64,000 bases of DNA from Anaerolineae bacterium (GCA_022822305.1 JAJEBY010000002.1:248001-312000), one strand, 5' to 3'; shown: positions 53,371 through 63,281, counted from the stretch's first letter. Numbers and translations: made by a program. The notes: generated from the sequence alone by a model not told the origin.

Positions 53371-54777
53371 ATGGAATGGTTGTTCCTGGTCGTAAGTTTA
53401 GTCGCTGTCTTCGCGGCCGGCATGATGCTGACGCGGCGCAACGCCGTCCATAGCGCGCTCTTCTTGATCGTCAATTTTGGTTGCGTCGCCTTCCTCTATT
53501 TGATGCTTGACGCTCCCTTCCTGGCGATGGTGCAAGTTACCGTATACACCGGCGCCATCATGGTATTGTTCTTATTTGTGATCATGTTGCTCGGCGCCGA
53601 AGCCACCTCCGATACAACCGGCCAGATGCGCTGGCTAGGATTCGCGGGTACCGCCGTCGCCATTCTGATTCTCTTGATCTTCGGCTTCCCCATCGCTTCC
53701 AACATGCTCGGCGACGAGACGGTCGAACCGCTGGATTCCACCGCGCAATTGCGTGTAATCAACGCCATTCCCGCCGAGCCCGGCAAGGCATTCCTCTTGG
53801 CGGACGCGGAGCTGGAATGCGCTGACGAGACTGTCTCCGCTTTGAGTGGCGGCCTCAGCGCCAGTATCTTTCTGACAGCAGCCGCCGGAAATGTTCCGGA
53901 TGTCCTGTTTAGCGATGTCGTTTACAACGATCCGCGTGATCAGTTGCGTGGATACCAAGAACTCGCCTCTGCTGATTATGCAGCGCGCGCGTCAGTCAGT
54001 GACGGCAACTGTGTCTCCTCGTCGATCCTTGAACAGGAGATCGCATTTGCCAAAGACTCGGCCCATACAATTGTGGCCTTCGTAAACGCCGCGGGAGTCG
54101 TCGACATCCGCAGCATGGAAGACGATATCAGCGAACCGAGCGTCGGCAAAATGCGTCTGACGCTCTTCAATGCGGTCACTGATGCATCGATTTCGCTTGT
54201 CGATGTGGGGCAATATACGGCGATTCAGACCCTCTGCGATGATAGCGCCTGCGATTCCCTGCTTCCGCATCGCCGGCTGATCGACGAATTGCCCGCCGGC
54301 GGCAGTGTCGGTATCGAGCTGAACGAGGGCGATTACAACTTGGCCTTTGTTGACAGCGAGCAAAACGTTTTGCGCGTATTGGCGGATTACAAGGCGGAGC
54401 GCGGTATCGTCGAAACTCGCTTATTCGTGCGCGAGCCCGGCCTCCCTGGCAATCAGGCAAGTTATCGCGCGAACGTGTTCAGCGTCTTGGGCGCGCCATC
54501 GTTTGGAGGTCCGGAGGCGATTGGACAAGTGCTGTTCATCGATTACGTGTTGCCGGTACAGTTAGTCGGCATGTTGCTGCTGGTCGCGTTGATCGGCGTT
54601 ATTGTGCTGGCGCGTCCCGATGCCCTGCGACAGGCGGAACGCCGCCGCATCAATCAGCGCCGCCGCGTCAACCGGCCTTTGGTCAGCGTGATTTCACAGC
54701 AAACCGGCAGCGATGTTCTGAGTGGGCAGTATCTGGCCAAACTGCCCGGCGGATCCGATGATCCCGATGCCGAGTAA
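53371..54777 (+). CDS. nuoJ: NADH-quinone oxidoreductase subunit J with inserted DUF4397-like domain
   Basis: A 468-residue protein, against about 165-200 for normal NuoJ. Residues 1-112 hold helices 1-4 with the family NAVHSALFLIVNFG and QVTVYTGAIMVLFLFVIML, which includes the pi-bulge helix 3. The canonical last helix is far downstream at 384-415 (GQVLFIDYVLPVQLVGMLLL). In between, about 127-378 form an inserted, strand-rich domain with DUF4397-like features (HTIVAFVNAAGVVDI, MRLTLFNAVTDASISLVDV). By topology it faces the periplasmic side. A basic C-terminal tail (RRRINQRRRVNR) follows. The frame is continuous throughout, so this is not two genes. Confidence 0.9.
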   Translation: MEWLFLVVSLVAVFAAGMMLTRRNAVHSALFLIVNFGCVAFLYLMLDAPFLAMVQVTVYTGAIMVLFLFVIMLLGAEATSDTTGQMRWLGFAGTAVAILILLIFGFPIASNMLGDETVEPLDSTAQLRVINAIPAEPGKAFLLADAELECADETVSALSGGLSASIFLTAAAGNVPDVLFSDVVYNDPRDQLRGYQELASADYAARASVSDGNCVSSSILEQEIAFAKDSAHTIVAFVNAAGVVDIRSMEDDISEPSVGKMRLTLFNAVTDASISLVDVGQYTAIQTLCDDSACDSLLPHRRLIDELPAGGSVGIELNEGDYNLAFVDSEQNVLRVLADYKAERGIVETRLFVREPGLPGNQASYRANVFSVLGAPSFGGPEAIGQVLFIDYVLPVQLVGMLLLVALIGVIVLARPDALRQAERRRINQRRRVNRPLVSVISQQTGSDVLSGQYLAKLPGGSDDPDAE

Positions 54778-54792
54778 CCGCTGGGAGACCCA

Positions 54793-55104
54793 ATGATGAG
54801 TTCAATCGGCACCGAACCTTATATCATGTTGAGCCTGGTGCTCTTTTTGATGGGAGCGCTCGGTGTGCTGATGCGGCGCAATGCCATCCTGGTGTTCATG
54901 TCTGTCGAGCTGATGTTGAATTCGGCTAACTTGGCGCTAGTTGCCTTCGCGCAGCAGTGGCAGCAAATCAACGGACACGCTTTTGTATTTTTTGTCATGA
55001 CGGTGGCGGCCGCGGAAGTCGCCGTCGGCTTGGCTTTGATCGTCAATATTTTCCGCGAACGGCAAAGTATCAACCTTGATGATCTGCAGCAAATGCACGG
55101 ATAG
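54793..55104 (+). CDS. nuoK: NADH-quinone oxidoreductase subunit K
   Basis: A 103-residue membrane subunit, standard length, with three helices. Conserved features are GVLMRRNAILVFMSVELMLN (with the functional Glu) and VAAAEVAVGLALIVNIFR with the second buried Glu. It follows nuoJ by 15 bases; two consecutive ATG codons (54793 and 54796) can serve as start. Confidence 0.96.
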   Translation: MMSSIGTEPYIMLSLVLFLMGALGVLMRRNAILVFMSVELMLNSANLALVAFAQQWQQINGHAFVFFVMTVAAAEVAVGLALIVNIFRERQSINLDDLQQMHG

Positions 55105-55134
55105 CCGGCAGCCATCGAAAGAGGCGTTTCTGTA

Positions 55135-57615
55135 ATGGAAAACCTACCGCTCTTGGTCCCTCTGGTGATTCTGGCGCCCGCGCTTGGCGCCATTGTCAAC
55201 TTCTTTGTAGGGTCAAAGCTGGAAGAGAAGTGGTCCGGTTATATCGGCTGTTTCGCTTCACTATTTGCCTTCGTGATTTCACTGGTCCTTCTGACCTATG
55301 TGACCGGAACCGATGGCGCCGCCGCGGTGGTCAATCCGCCCTTCGTCGATGGCTGGTTGCGCATCGAATCTATCGGGCTGGAGATCCCCTGGCAGCTGCG
55401 CGTGGATTCGCTCAGCGTCACCATGATGCTGGTGGTGACCGGCGTCGGTTCTCTAATCCATTTGTACGCGCGCGGCTATATGCACGGCGACAAGTGGTAT
55501 CCGCGCTTCTTCGCTTATCTGAATATGTTCCTGGCATTCATGCTGGTTTTGGTCACGGCCAACAACTTCCTCATGCTCTTCGTCGGCTGGGAAGGGGTGG
55601 GCTTGTGCTCATTCTTGCTCATCGGCTTCTGGTGGGACAAGAAGATGCCGGAAGGCTGGAAGAACAGCAATGCCGCGCGCAAAGCCTTCATCATCAATCG
55701 CGTCGGCGACTTTGGTCTGTTGTTGGCGATGTTCCTGCTTTTCTGGACCTTCGGCACGCTTGATTTCTACCGACCCGCCGAACTGCCCAATACCGAAGCT
55801 AAATACCTGGTGAATTGGCGCGAACATAATGGCTTGCTCGAACACAAAGCCGATGAAGATCACGGCGACGAAGCCGCCGGCGACGACCACGACAAGTCAT
55901 ACAAATGTGTGCCGGCTGCTACTGACGCCCACCATGAGGCGGACGACCACGCTGATGACGCGCATGGCGCGGCGAATCCGCTGGCCAACGACAAGCGCGC
56001 CATTTATTGCGACAATCATCATATCGACACTGCATTGCTGGGTGTCTTCGGCCAAACCATTGACCGTTTCGGAACCGGCGAAACGGTCGACTTCAATGGC
56101 TTCCAAATGGCATTTGACGATGTCATCTTCTTGATCGCCTTGTTCATGCTGTTGGGAGTGGCCGGCAAATCCGCGCAGATTCCGCTCTTCGTCTGGCTGC
56201 CGGATGCCATGGCCGGTCCGACGCCCGTCAGCGCGCTGATTCACGCCGCGACCATGGTAACCGCAGGCGTATATATCTTGGTCCGCTCCAATGTATTCTT
56301 GTGGGAATTGAATCACGCCGGCTACATCATCGGCTTGATCATTACGCTGGTCGGTTCGGGCACGGCGCTGGTCGCCGGATATATCGCCCTGGGCCAGTGG
56401 GATATCAAACGTGTCCTGGCCTACTCGACCATTTCGCAGCTGGGATTCATGGTAGCGGCGGTGGGTATTGGCGCCTATGTGGCGGCGATGTTTCATCTGG
56501 TGACGCATGCCGTCTTCAAGGCGCTGCTCTTTCTTGGTAGCGGTTCGGTGATTCACGGCGTCGAGCACGGGCGCCATCACGCTAACGGTCACGGCCACGG
56601 GCATGACGATGATCACGGCGACGACTTTGACCCGCAAGATATGCGCAATATGGGCGGATTGCGCAAGCGTATGCCCATCACCTATATCACCTACCTGATT
56701 GGGACACTGGCGCTGGCGGGCATCTTCCCCTTCGCTGGATTCTGGTCCAAAGACGAAATACTGGCCGATGCCTGGTACGAAGGCTTCCAGCTCAACGAAT
56801 TGCAAGGTTTCATCGCCTTCGGCGTCCTGTTGTTTGCCGCCGTATTCACCGCCTTTTATATGTGGCGTCAGGTCGTCCTGGTCTTTTTTGATGACGCGCG
56901 CAGTGAAGCCGCCGAGCATGCGCCCGAGAGCAACGGCGCTATGTTGCTGCCGCTGATCATTCTGGCGATCTTCACCATCATCATCGGCTTGATCAATGTG
57001 CCCAATGCCACGCCGGTCTTTTCGAGCATATACGAGACTTACGAATTCAAGCATTTCCTGGAGCACAGCTTGCTCAGCGTCTCGCGCGGCCATGTGCTCG
57101 ATTTCAATCTGCTGATTGCGGGCATTGCTCTGGCGCTGGGTATCGCGTCTATTCTGGCCGCTCATAACATCTACAAGGGCAAAGGACTTGCCAGCGACCG
57201 CCGCGACCAACTGGAAACGCACGCGTCGTCCCGCGCGGCATTCAGGGTTGCCAATGCGCGCCTGTATTGGGACGAGATCTACAGCAGCCTGATCGAACAA
57301 CCCTTTAATCGCCTGGCCGGTTTCCTCGCCGACCGCGTCGATTGGGATTTCCTGCACAACTATTTCCACGATCAGATTATCAAACGCGGCTTCGACCAGA
57401 TCGCGCACTGGCTCACCCATCCAATTGACCTAGGCATCGTTGACGGCACAGTCAACGGCGTTGGCAAATTCGTTCAACGCGCCGCTAACTGGATGCGCGG
57501 ATTGCAAACTGGCTATGTGCGCATGTACGCGGTGATCATCTTCATCGGTGTCATCGCAGTCATCTTAGTAATGCTCTGGCCTTTCATTCAGGCCTTGCTC
57601 CAAAGTGGCGGTTAA
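55135..57615 (+). CDS. nuoL: NADH-quinone oxidoreductase subunit L with His/Asp-rich insertions
   Basis: An 826-residue antiporter-like subunit; typical lengths are about 610-700. The proton-channel core is intact: TANNFLMLFVGWEGVGLCSF, the KSAQIPLFVWLPDAMAGPTP segment, LIHAATMVTAGVY and YSTISQLGFM. Two insertions stand out. Residues about 215-300 contain many His, Asp and Glu plus two Cys; residues about 474-500 contain HANGHGHGHDDDHGDD. The C-terminal part ends with the lateral helix and a last transmembrane segment. The insertions could bind metal, which is unproven. Confidence 0.94.
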   Translation: MENLPLLVPLVILAPALGAIVNFFVGSKLEEKWSGYIGCFASLFAFVISLVLLTYVTGTDGAAAVVNPPFVDGWLRIESIGLEIPWQLRVDSLSVTMMLVVTGVGSLIHLYARGYMHGDKWYPRFFAYLNMFLAFMLVLVTANNFLMLFVGWEGVGLCSFLLIGFWWDKKMPEGWKNSNAARKAFIINRVGDFGLLLAMFLLFWTFGTLDFYRPAELPNTEAKYLVNWREHNGLLEHKADEDHGDEAAGDDHDKSYKCVPAATDAHHEADDHADDAHGAANPLANDKRAIYCDNHHIDTALLGVFGQTIDRFGTGETVDFNGFQMAFDDVIFLIALFMLLGVAGKSAQIPLFVWLPDAMAGPTPVSALIHAATMVTAGVYILVRSNVFLWELNHAGYIIGLIITLVGSGTALVAGYIALGQWDIKRVLAYSTISQLGFMVAAVGIGAYVAAMFHLVTHAVFKALLFLGSGSVIHGVEHGRHHANGHGHGHDDDHGDDFDPQDMRNMGGLRKRMPITYITYLIGTLALAGIFPFAGFWSKDEILADAWYEGFQLNELQGFIAFGVLLFAAVFTAFYMWRQVVLVFFDDARSEAAEHAPESNGAMLLPLIILAIFTIIIGLINVPNATPVFSSIYETYEFKHFLEHSLLSVSRGHVLDFNLLIAGIALALGIASILAAHNIYKGKGLASDRRDQLETHASSRAAFRVANARLYWDEIYSSLIEQPFNRLAGFLADRVDWDFLHNYFHDQIIKRGFDQIAHWLTHPIDLGIVDGTVNGVGKFVQRAANWMRGLQTGYVRMYAVIIFIGVIAVILVMLWPFIQALLQSGG

Positions 57616-57630
57616 GGAGAACGTCGTCCT

Positions 57631-59241
57631 ATGGACATAACAGGACTTTCGCTTACGACCATAACCTTGTTCATACCGATGATCGGTCTCTTCATCTTGC
57701 TCTTCATGAACGGGGAAACGCAGAAGGACAACATTAAGTGGGTCGCCTTTGGCACAAGCATTGTCGCCTTCCTCGCCTCGGTCTTGATGTGGATCAATTT
57801 CGATCCGGGCACGGCAGAGCTGCAAATGGCGCAGCGCAATACCTGGGCGGAGGTTTCCCTAGGCGCGTCGGTGATCAATATCAGCTACTTCGTCGGCGTT
57901 GATGGCATCAGTTTGCTCTTGGTGCTACTGACCACATTCATCATGCCTATCGCTATTTTGGGGTCCTTCGGCAGTAATATCTTTGAAGAACGCGGACGCG
58001 AGAAACTCTATTACATCTTCATGATGTTGCTGGAATGGTCGATGATCGGTGTCTTCGTCGTACATGACCTGATCATATTCTATGTCTTCTGGGAAGTCAC
58101 GCTGGTGCCGATGTATTTCCTGATCGGCATCTGGGGCGCGGAAGACCGCATCTACGCCGCCGTCAAGTTCTTCCTGTACACCATGGCCGGTTCCATTCTG
58201 ATGCTGATTGCCATCCTCTATGTCGGCAACACCTCGGGCACCTTCAGCACCTACAGCGCCGGCGGCGATGTCGGCGTCATCGAGATGGTGCAGACATACG
58301 AAGGCGATGGCGCCTATTGGGATCCCGTCGACGGTGGAGAAGCGGCCGCAGAGGATGCCGGCTTTTCGCTGGGTTCGGTGGAGAGTTTCCTTTTCCTGGG
58401 TTTCCTGGTCGCATTCGCTATCAAGGTGCCGATCTTCCCTTTCCACAGCTGGCTGCCCGATGCTCACGTCCAGGCGCCCACTGCCGGCTCGGTCATCCTG
58501 GCCGGCGTATTGCTGAAAATGGGCACCTACGGCATCGTGAGATTCAATCTGACGCTCTTTCCGGAGGCGTCCGTGGCCTGGGCGCCAACGATCGCCTTCC
58601 TGGGTGTGGTTGGCATCATCTATGGGGCCTGGGTCAGCTATGGCCAGAACAACGTCAAGAAGCTTGTAGCTTATTCATCCGTCAGCCATCTTGGTTTTGT
58701 GGTTCTCGGCATATTCGCTTTGAACTCGCAAGGCTTGCAGGGCGCGACCCTGCAAATGGTCAATCACGGCATCAGCACCGGCGGCTTGTTCTTGATCGTC
58801 GGCATGCTTTACGAGCGTTGGCATACCAAGGAGATGGCGGATTACGGCGGCATCTGGAAGGTCATGCCCGCCTTCGGCGCCATTAGTCTGATAATATCGC
58901 TCAGTAGCATGGGCTTGCCTGGACTGAATGGCTTCATCGGCGAATTCACCATCTTGCTGGGCTCGCTCGGCAGCGACTATCTCACCTTCGCCTTCACGCT
59001 CTTTGGCACGCTCGGTGTGATCATGGCCGCGGTTTATTTGCTGAAAATGTTCCAACACGTCTTCATGGGCGAGCATGACAACCCGCTCAAAGATGAGTCC
59101 GGCTACAAGCTGCGCTGGAACGAAATCGCGGCGTTCATCCCGATTTTGATCATGGTTTTCTGGATCGGTATCCAGCCCATCGTCTTCTTCAACATGCTGG
59201 ATATCTCAGTGGATAACATCGTGGCGCTGTTCGTGCCATAA
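57631..59241 (+). CDS. nuoM: NADH-quinone oxidoreductase subunit M
   Basis: A 536-residue antiporter-like proton-pumping subunit. The key motifs are present: DLIIFYVFWEVTLVPMYFLI, then KVPIFPFHSWLPDAHVQAPT, GSVILAGVLLKMGTYG and SVSHLGFVVLG. The helix 5 Glu and helix 7 Lys are in place. A loop at about residues 195-250 is longer than usual and acidic. It follows nuoL by 15 bases. Confidence 0.95.
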   Translation: MDITGLSLTTITLFIPMIGLFILLFMNGETQKDNIKWVAFGTSIVAFLASVLMWINFDPGTAELQMAQRNTWAEVSLGASVINISYFVGVDGISLLLVLLTTFIMPIAILGSFGSNIFEERGREKLYYIFMMLLEWSMIGVFVVHDLIIFYVFWEVTLVPMYFLIGIWGAEDRIYAAVKFFLYTMAGSILMLIAILYVGNTSGTFSTYSAGGDVGVIEMVQTYEGDGAYWDPVDGGEAAAEDAGFSLGSVESFLFLGFLVAFAIKVPIFPFHSWLPDAHVQAPTAGSVILAGVLLKMGTYGIVRFNLTLFPEASVAWAPTIAFLGVVGIIYGAWVSYGQNNVKKLVAYSSVSHLGFVVLGIFALNSQGLQGATLQMVNHGISTGGLFLIVGMLYERWHTKEMADYGGIWKVMPAFGAISLIISLSSMGLPGLNGFIGEFTILLGSLGSDYLTFAFTLFGTLGVIMAAVYLLKMFQHVFMGEHDNPLKDESGYKLRWNEIAAFIPILIMVFWIGIQPIVFFNMLDISVDNIVALFVP

Positions 59242-59333
59242 CCGACGCGGCGGGGGCAATGGCAAACAGGCGATAAGCTTGTGCCGAATCAAGGCTCGGC
59301 GCGCGATTTTCAAGGTGATGCAAAGGACAGATA

Positions 59334-60872
59334 ATGTTTGAGGCGCCAACTATCGCGGAGTTTCTCGCACATTCAAACCTGGCGTCCACGGCGCCGGCCA
59401 CGCTGCTCGCGCTCTGGACCCTGCTGTTGGTGCTCGTGGATCTTTTCTTGCCCGAAGATCGTCAGGGCTGGACACCGGTTCTGGCTTGTGTTGGGCTGGG
59501 CATCAGCTTCATTCTGAATCTATTTGTCTATTCACCGGCCGCAAGCGAACAAGTCGCCCTCTATGGCATGTTCGTGGCCGATGCCTTCACCGGCTTCCTG
59601 AATGTCGTCATCCTGGTGGCGACGTTGATCGCCGTGTTGATGAGCTGGGACTATCTCAATCGAGCCGATATCCATCGCGGCGAATTCTATATTTTGGCGC
59701 TGCTATCGTCGGCCGGCGCCATGTTCATGGTCGGCGCCAATGACTTGATTGTTGTATTTGTCGCGCTGGAGCTGCTCAGCATTCCTCTCTACATTCTGGC
59801 TGCCTTCCGCTCGATCAAGAATGACGGCTCCGACCTGGCGCTGAAGTCCGAAGAGAGCGGCATGAAATATTTCATTCTTGGCGCGTTCTCCAGCGCTTTC
59901 CTTGTCTTCGGCTCGGCGCTCGTTTACGGCGCGACCGGCTCCACCAACATTCCCGAGATATTCGCGCTGGCGGGCAGCATTGTCGGGACGACTTCGTCGG
60001 CAATGTTCTATCTGCTAATCGGCGCGGCCATGCTCTTCGTCGGATTGGGTTTCAAAGTGGCGGTAGTGCCCTTCCACATGTGGACGCCGGATGTCTATGA
60101 GGGCGCGCCGACGCCGGTTACCGCCTTCATGAGCGTGACCGCCAAGATTGGCGGATTCGCCGCCATGCTGCGGATCCTGGTGACTGGCCTCTCGGTGCTG
60201 GTGCTGGCGGAAGGCCAGCCGGCGACCTGGCAAGCGACGGTATCCATCGTCGCCATCCTGACGCTCGTGCTCGGCAACTTTGTAGCAATCTCGCAGCGCA
60301 ATCTCAAGCGCATGTTGGCCTATTCTTCGATCGCTCACGCGGGATACATCCTGGTAGCAGTAGCGGCAGCCGGCACGGCGAATGTCGTTGACGCCGCCAC
60401 GCAGAGCGCGCTGGTTTACATGCTGGCCTATATGTTCACCAATCTCGGCGCATTCGCGGTAGTCATGGCCATCGAAAAAGAAGACGGCAGCGGCGGCAAC
60501 ATTGAGGATATCACCGGTTTGGCCAGGTCGCGGCCGCTGATGGCAATGGCAATGACCATTTTTATGCTCAGCTTGACCGGCATACCGTTGACGGCCGGTT
60601 TCATCGGAAAATTCATGGTCTTTGCGTCGGCGGTGCAAGCCGGTCTCTTCGGATTGGCGATCATCGGCGTCTTGACCAGCGTCGTCAGCGCTTTCTACTA
60701 TATCCGCGTCGTGGTCAACATGTATCTGCGCGACAGTTCCGGTGAGCTTCAACCCGCTTTGGAAACGCGATACGTGCGCTGGGCCATCCACATCGCGCTG
60801 GCCGGAACCATGATCTTTGGCATCTTCTACCCCCTCGCGACCAACCTGGTCAGTGGTGTGAGCATCGTCTGA
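59334..60872 (+). CDS. nuoN: NADH-quinone oxidoreductase subunit N
   Basis: A 512-residue antiporter-like subunit and the last gene of the complex I cluster. Motifs: NDLIVVFVALELLSIPLYIL, the GLGFKVAVVPFHMWTPDVYE stretch, GAPTPVTAFMSV, and KRMLAYSSIAHAGYILVA. The gap to nuoM is 92 bases with no further gene. No terminator is seen after it. Confidence 0.95.
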   Translation: MFEAPTIAEFLAHSNLASTAPATLLALWTLLLVLVDLFLPEDRQGWTPVLACVGLGISFILNLFVYSPAASEQVALYGMFVADAFTGFLNVVILVATLIAVLMSWDYLNRADIHRGEFYILALLSSAGAMFMVGANDLIVVFVALELLSIPLYILAAFRSIKNDGSDLALKSEESGMKYFILGAFSSAFLVFGSALVYGATGSTNIPEIFALAGSIVGTTSSAMFYLLIGAAMLFVGLGFKVAVVPFHMWTPDVYEGAPTPVTAFMSVTAKIGGFAAMLRILVTGLSVLVLAEGQPATWQATVSIVAILTLVLGNFVAISQRNLKRMLAYSSIAHAGYILVAVAAAGTANVVDAATQSALVYMLAYMFTNLGAFAVVMAIEKEDGSGGNIEDITGLARSRPLMAMAMTIFMLSLTGIPLTAGFIGKFMVFASAVQAGLFGLAIIGVLTSVVSAFYYIRVVVNMYLRDSSGELQPALETRYVRWAIHIALAGTMIFGIFYPLATNLVSGVSIV

Positions 60873-60939
60873 CCGCCAACACTTCCGATAGGCCGATGCT
60901 TAAACAGGAACAACTCGAGTTCTAACGAAAAGGCCGTCC

Positions 60940-61857
60940 ATGTCCAACCGAGAGCGCGAAGGCTTAATCTGGATTCTCGCGTCTTCCGCTGGCTTCTCGT
61001 TCATCCCGACAATCGTCAAACTCATCTACGCCCACTCAACCTTCGAGCCGATGGACCTGGCGGTATGGCGCTTTTTGCTGGCAGTACCGCTGATGTGGCT
61101 GCTGATCCAAATCCGGGATCGTGGTCGGACCAAAGTCGATTCTCGCTCGGTTTCCGTGCGTAGCAGTCTGCTCATGGGCGTGCTATTCGCTTTTGCCGCG
61201 CTGGCCGCTTTCTTCGCGCTGCAGCGCTTGCCGGGCAGCACTTACGTCGTCTTGTTCTTCACCTATCCGGCAATGGTCGTGCTGCTGTCATTGATCCTGG
61301 GCGAAAAGACCGGTCCGCGCGCTCTGCTGGCGATGGCGATGGCGCTGGTCGGCGTGGCGCTGACTGTGCCGGATTTCGCGAACGTGGACGCCAGCGACCT
61401 GATCGGCATCGGATTGGCGCTCTTCAATGCTCTGATTGTGGCGGTGTACTACTTGATGGCGCGGCGCGCGCTGGCCGGAGTCGAAGATGTTTCGCGGGCC
61501 AGCACCTATATCATGTTTGGCACATTGCTGATTCTGTCGCTGTTGGTGCCGCTGCGTGGATTGCAATTCCCGCAAAACACGGAAACTGTCTTTGGCCTTG
61601 TTGCGGTCGCCTCGCTGGGAACGGTATTGCCCGTATTCGCGGTGAATCTTGCGATTCAGCGCATAGGACCGGCGCGCGCCTCGCTGGCGAGCACAATCGA
61701 GCCGGTTATGGCCATGATTGTGGCGATGGCGCTCTTGGGCGAAATCATCGTCGGTTTGCAATGGTTGGGCGCGGCGCTGATTGTCGGCAGCGTGATCATC
61801 CTGCAACTGCGTCCGCGGGGCAAAGTCAACTTGAATCTTGCCCACGAAGCCGGTTAG
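60940..61857 (+). CDS. EamA/DMT-superfamily transporter
   Basis: A 305-residue membrane protein with ten predicted helices in two EamA repeats (each near 140 residues). The first repeat includes AVWRFLLAVPLMWLLI and LQRLPGSTYVVLFFTYPAMV; the second ends with GPARASLASTIEPVMAMIV and the LLGEIIVGLQWLGAALIVG pattern. Such proteins export or import amino acids, nucleobases or other metabolites; the substrate is unknown. It begins 67 bases after nuoN. Confidence 0.9.
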   Translation: MSNREREGLIWILASSAGFSFIPTIVKLIYAHSTFEPMDLAVWRFLLAVPLMWLLIQIRDRGRTKVDSRSVSVRSSLLMGVLFAFAALAAFFALQRLPGSTYVVLFFTYPAMVVLLSLILGEKTGPRALLAMAMALVGVALTVPDFANVDASDLIGIGLALFNALIVAVYYLMARRALAGVEDVSRASTYIMFGTLLILSLLVPLRGLQFPQNTETVFGLVAVASLGTVLPVFAVNLAIQRIGPARASLASTIEPVMAMIVAMALLGEIIVGLQWLGAALIVGSVIILQLRPRGKVNLNLAHEAG

Positions 61858-61873
61858 TTGTTAAAGTAGTCGT

Positions 61874-62404
61874 GTGGCTGCCTACGACGACAGATTACCC
61901 AAAGACTTGGTCAACGACTTCCAGCGCAACCGCGACGGTCGCCTTTCCACGCGTCAGTGGCTGGAATTGATTACCGAACCCGTGGTCTCGCTTCTGCTGC
62001 TGTCGGTGCCGCTGGTGCTAATCTTCGGGCGCTACGGTATGGCGGGGCGTATACTCGTTTTGGCGCTGATCGCGGGCTTCCTGGCGACGATCGTTCTGCG
62101 CGCTCTTCGCTTCGCGCGAGTCAAGCTTTGCTATCGCGTGCTCTATGCCGAGCGGCTGCAGCCGCGTTGGAAGTTCTGGCGCAAAACCGTCCTGACCAGC
62201 CGGGCCGGCGAGCCAGTGCGCTTCCAACAGAAAATCGCGGGCAAACTGAAGATCAAGCCGGATGATGCCCTGCACGTCTATTTCGTCAGCGTGGGCGATC
62301 GCAGCATCCTGGTCAGCATGATCCCGCAGGAACATCCCAAGGCGGAGTTAGCCGAGCCGAGCGACGACTTCCTGCGGCGGGGCGGTGTTATTTTCGCTGA
62401 TTGA
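61874..62404 (+). CDS. Membrane protein of unknown function
   Basis: A 176-residue protein starting at GTG with a charged N-terminus, two adjacent transmembrane helices (about residues 37-54 and 59-78) and a basic C-terminal domain of about 95 residues predicted to be cytoplasmic. No family is recognised. It starts 16 bases after the EamA transporter, probably in the same transcript. Weak ribosome binding site. Confidence 0.55.
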   Translation: MAAYDDRLPKDLVNDFQRNRDGRLSTRQWLELITEPVVSLLLLSVPLVLIFGRYGMAGRILVLALIAGFLATIVLRALRFARVKLCYRVLYAERLQPRWKFWRKTVLTSRAGEPVRFQQKIAGKLKIKPDDALHVYFVSVGDRSILVSMIPQEHPKAELAEPSDDFLRRGGVIFAD

Positions 62405-62421
62405 TTCCGAGCTATCTCGGC

Positions 62422-63234
62422 CTACTGAAGCGTGCCTGTCAACTCCAGAACTTCCCGGCCATCCTCTTCCACCCAAATCCCGCACCTGCCGCCGCCTTCG
62501 CTGGTATCCAGATCAACGGTAGTGCCATCAAAGCGCATGACCGGATGATAGAATTCGGCCACTTGACCGGCATCGGCATCGATATAATGCCCTATCAGCG
62601 CGCGGCGAAAGCGAGTTTCGGAGCGATTGGGGAAACTGCCGTGGATCAACTGGCCTTGGAAAAAGAGTACATCTCCGGCTTTCATCGGGACCGGCTCCGG
62701 CTGCATATCGGCCGAGAGCGGCACGGTGACATCGGTGAAACTCTGCGTAGTATCAGCCTCGGCCGGGCATAGCAGCGGCAGCTTGTGACTGCCTGGGACG
62801 ACCTGCAGGCAGCCGTTTTCCTCGTCGCAATTGTCCAGAGCCATCCAGGCGGCGATGCAAGTCCCCGGTTGTACGCGCAGATAATACTGGTCTTGATGAA
62901 GCGCCTGGCCACGCGATCCGGCTGGCTTGAAATAAAGCATGGTTTGCACGGCCAGCGGCGCCGCGCCAATCAGTTGGCGGAAGCATGCGCCCAGGCGCGG
63001 ATCCAGCATCCAATCGAGACTGATCTGATCCCAGCGATGCATATGGATCAATCGCGGATACCGCCTCAGCGGATCATCACTGGTCATATCGACTCCGCCG
63101 AAGTCGCCCGGGTAGGTGCCGCTGCGGCGCAAATCCATATAGTGCTGGCGCAACTGCAATACCTCAGCATCAGGAAACAACCCCGAAACGACCACATATC
63201 CGCGTTCTTCAAATGTTCCAACATCCACCTGCAT
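62422..63234 (-). CDS. Phytanoyl-CoA dioxygenase (PhyH) family protein
   Basis: A 270-residue Fe(II)/2-oxoglutarate-dependent oxygenase with a double-stranded beta-helix fold. Iron ligands: His113 and Asp115 (ALHQDQYY) and His198 (QLIHGSFPN), with Arg208 as the 2-oxoglutarate partner. A CIAAWMALDNCDEENGCLQV stretch and a VVPGSH segment are typical of PhyH hydroxylases. The family hydroxylates fatty acyl, ectoine, phosphonate and secondary-metabolite substrates. The substrate here is not deducible. It converges with the membrane protein gene. Confidence 0.88.
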   Translation of the reverse strand: MQVDVGTFEERGYVVVSGLFPDAEVLQLRQHYMDLRRSGTYPGDFGGVDMTSDDPLRRYPRLIHMHRWDQISLDWMLDPRLGACFRQLIGAAPLAVQTMLYFKPAGSRGQALHQDQYYLRVQPGTCIAAWMALDNCDEENGCLQVVPGSHKLPLLCPAEADTTQSFTDVTVPLSADMQPEPVPMKAGDVLFFQGQLIHGSFPNRSETRFRRALIGHYIDADAGQVAEFYHPVMRFDGTTVDLDTSEGGGRCGIWVEEDGREVLELTGTLQ

Positions 63235-63281
63235 GATCTAATCTCCCGCGGCTCCAGCTGCATAAATGGTTCAGCTAACAC

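Noticed and set aside
53371..54777. nuoJ as an assembly fusion of two genes
   Set aside because: One uninterrupted frame contains all five NuoJ helices in order around the insert, with no internal stop or new start needed.
55897..57420. Long open frame antisense to nuoL
   Set aside because: Same reason: composition is a shadow of the antiporter-like gene.
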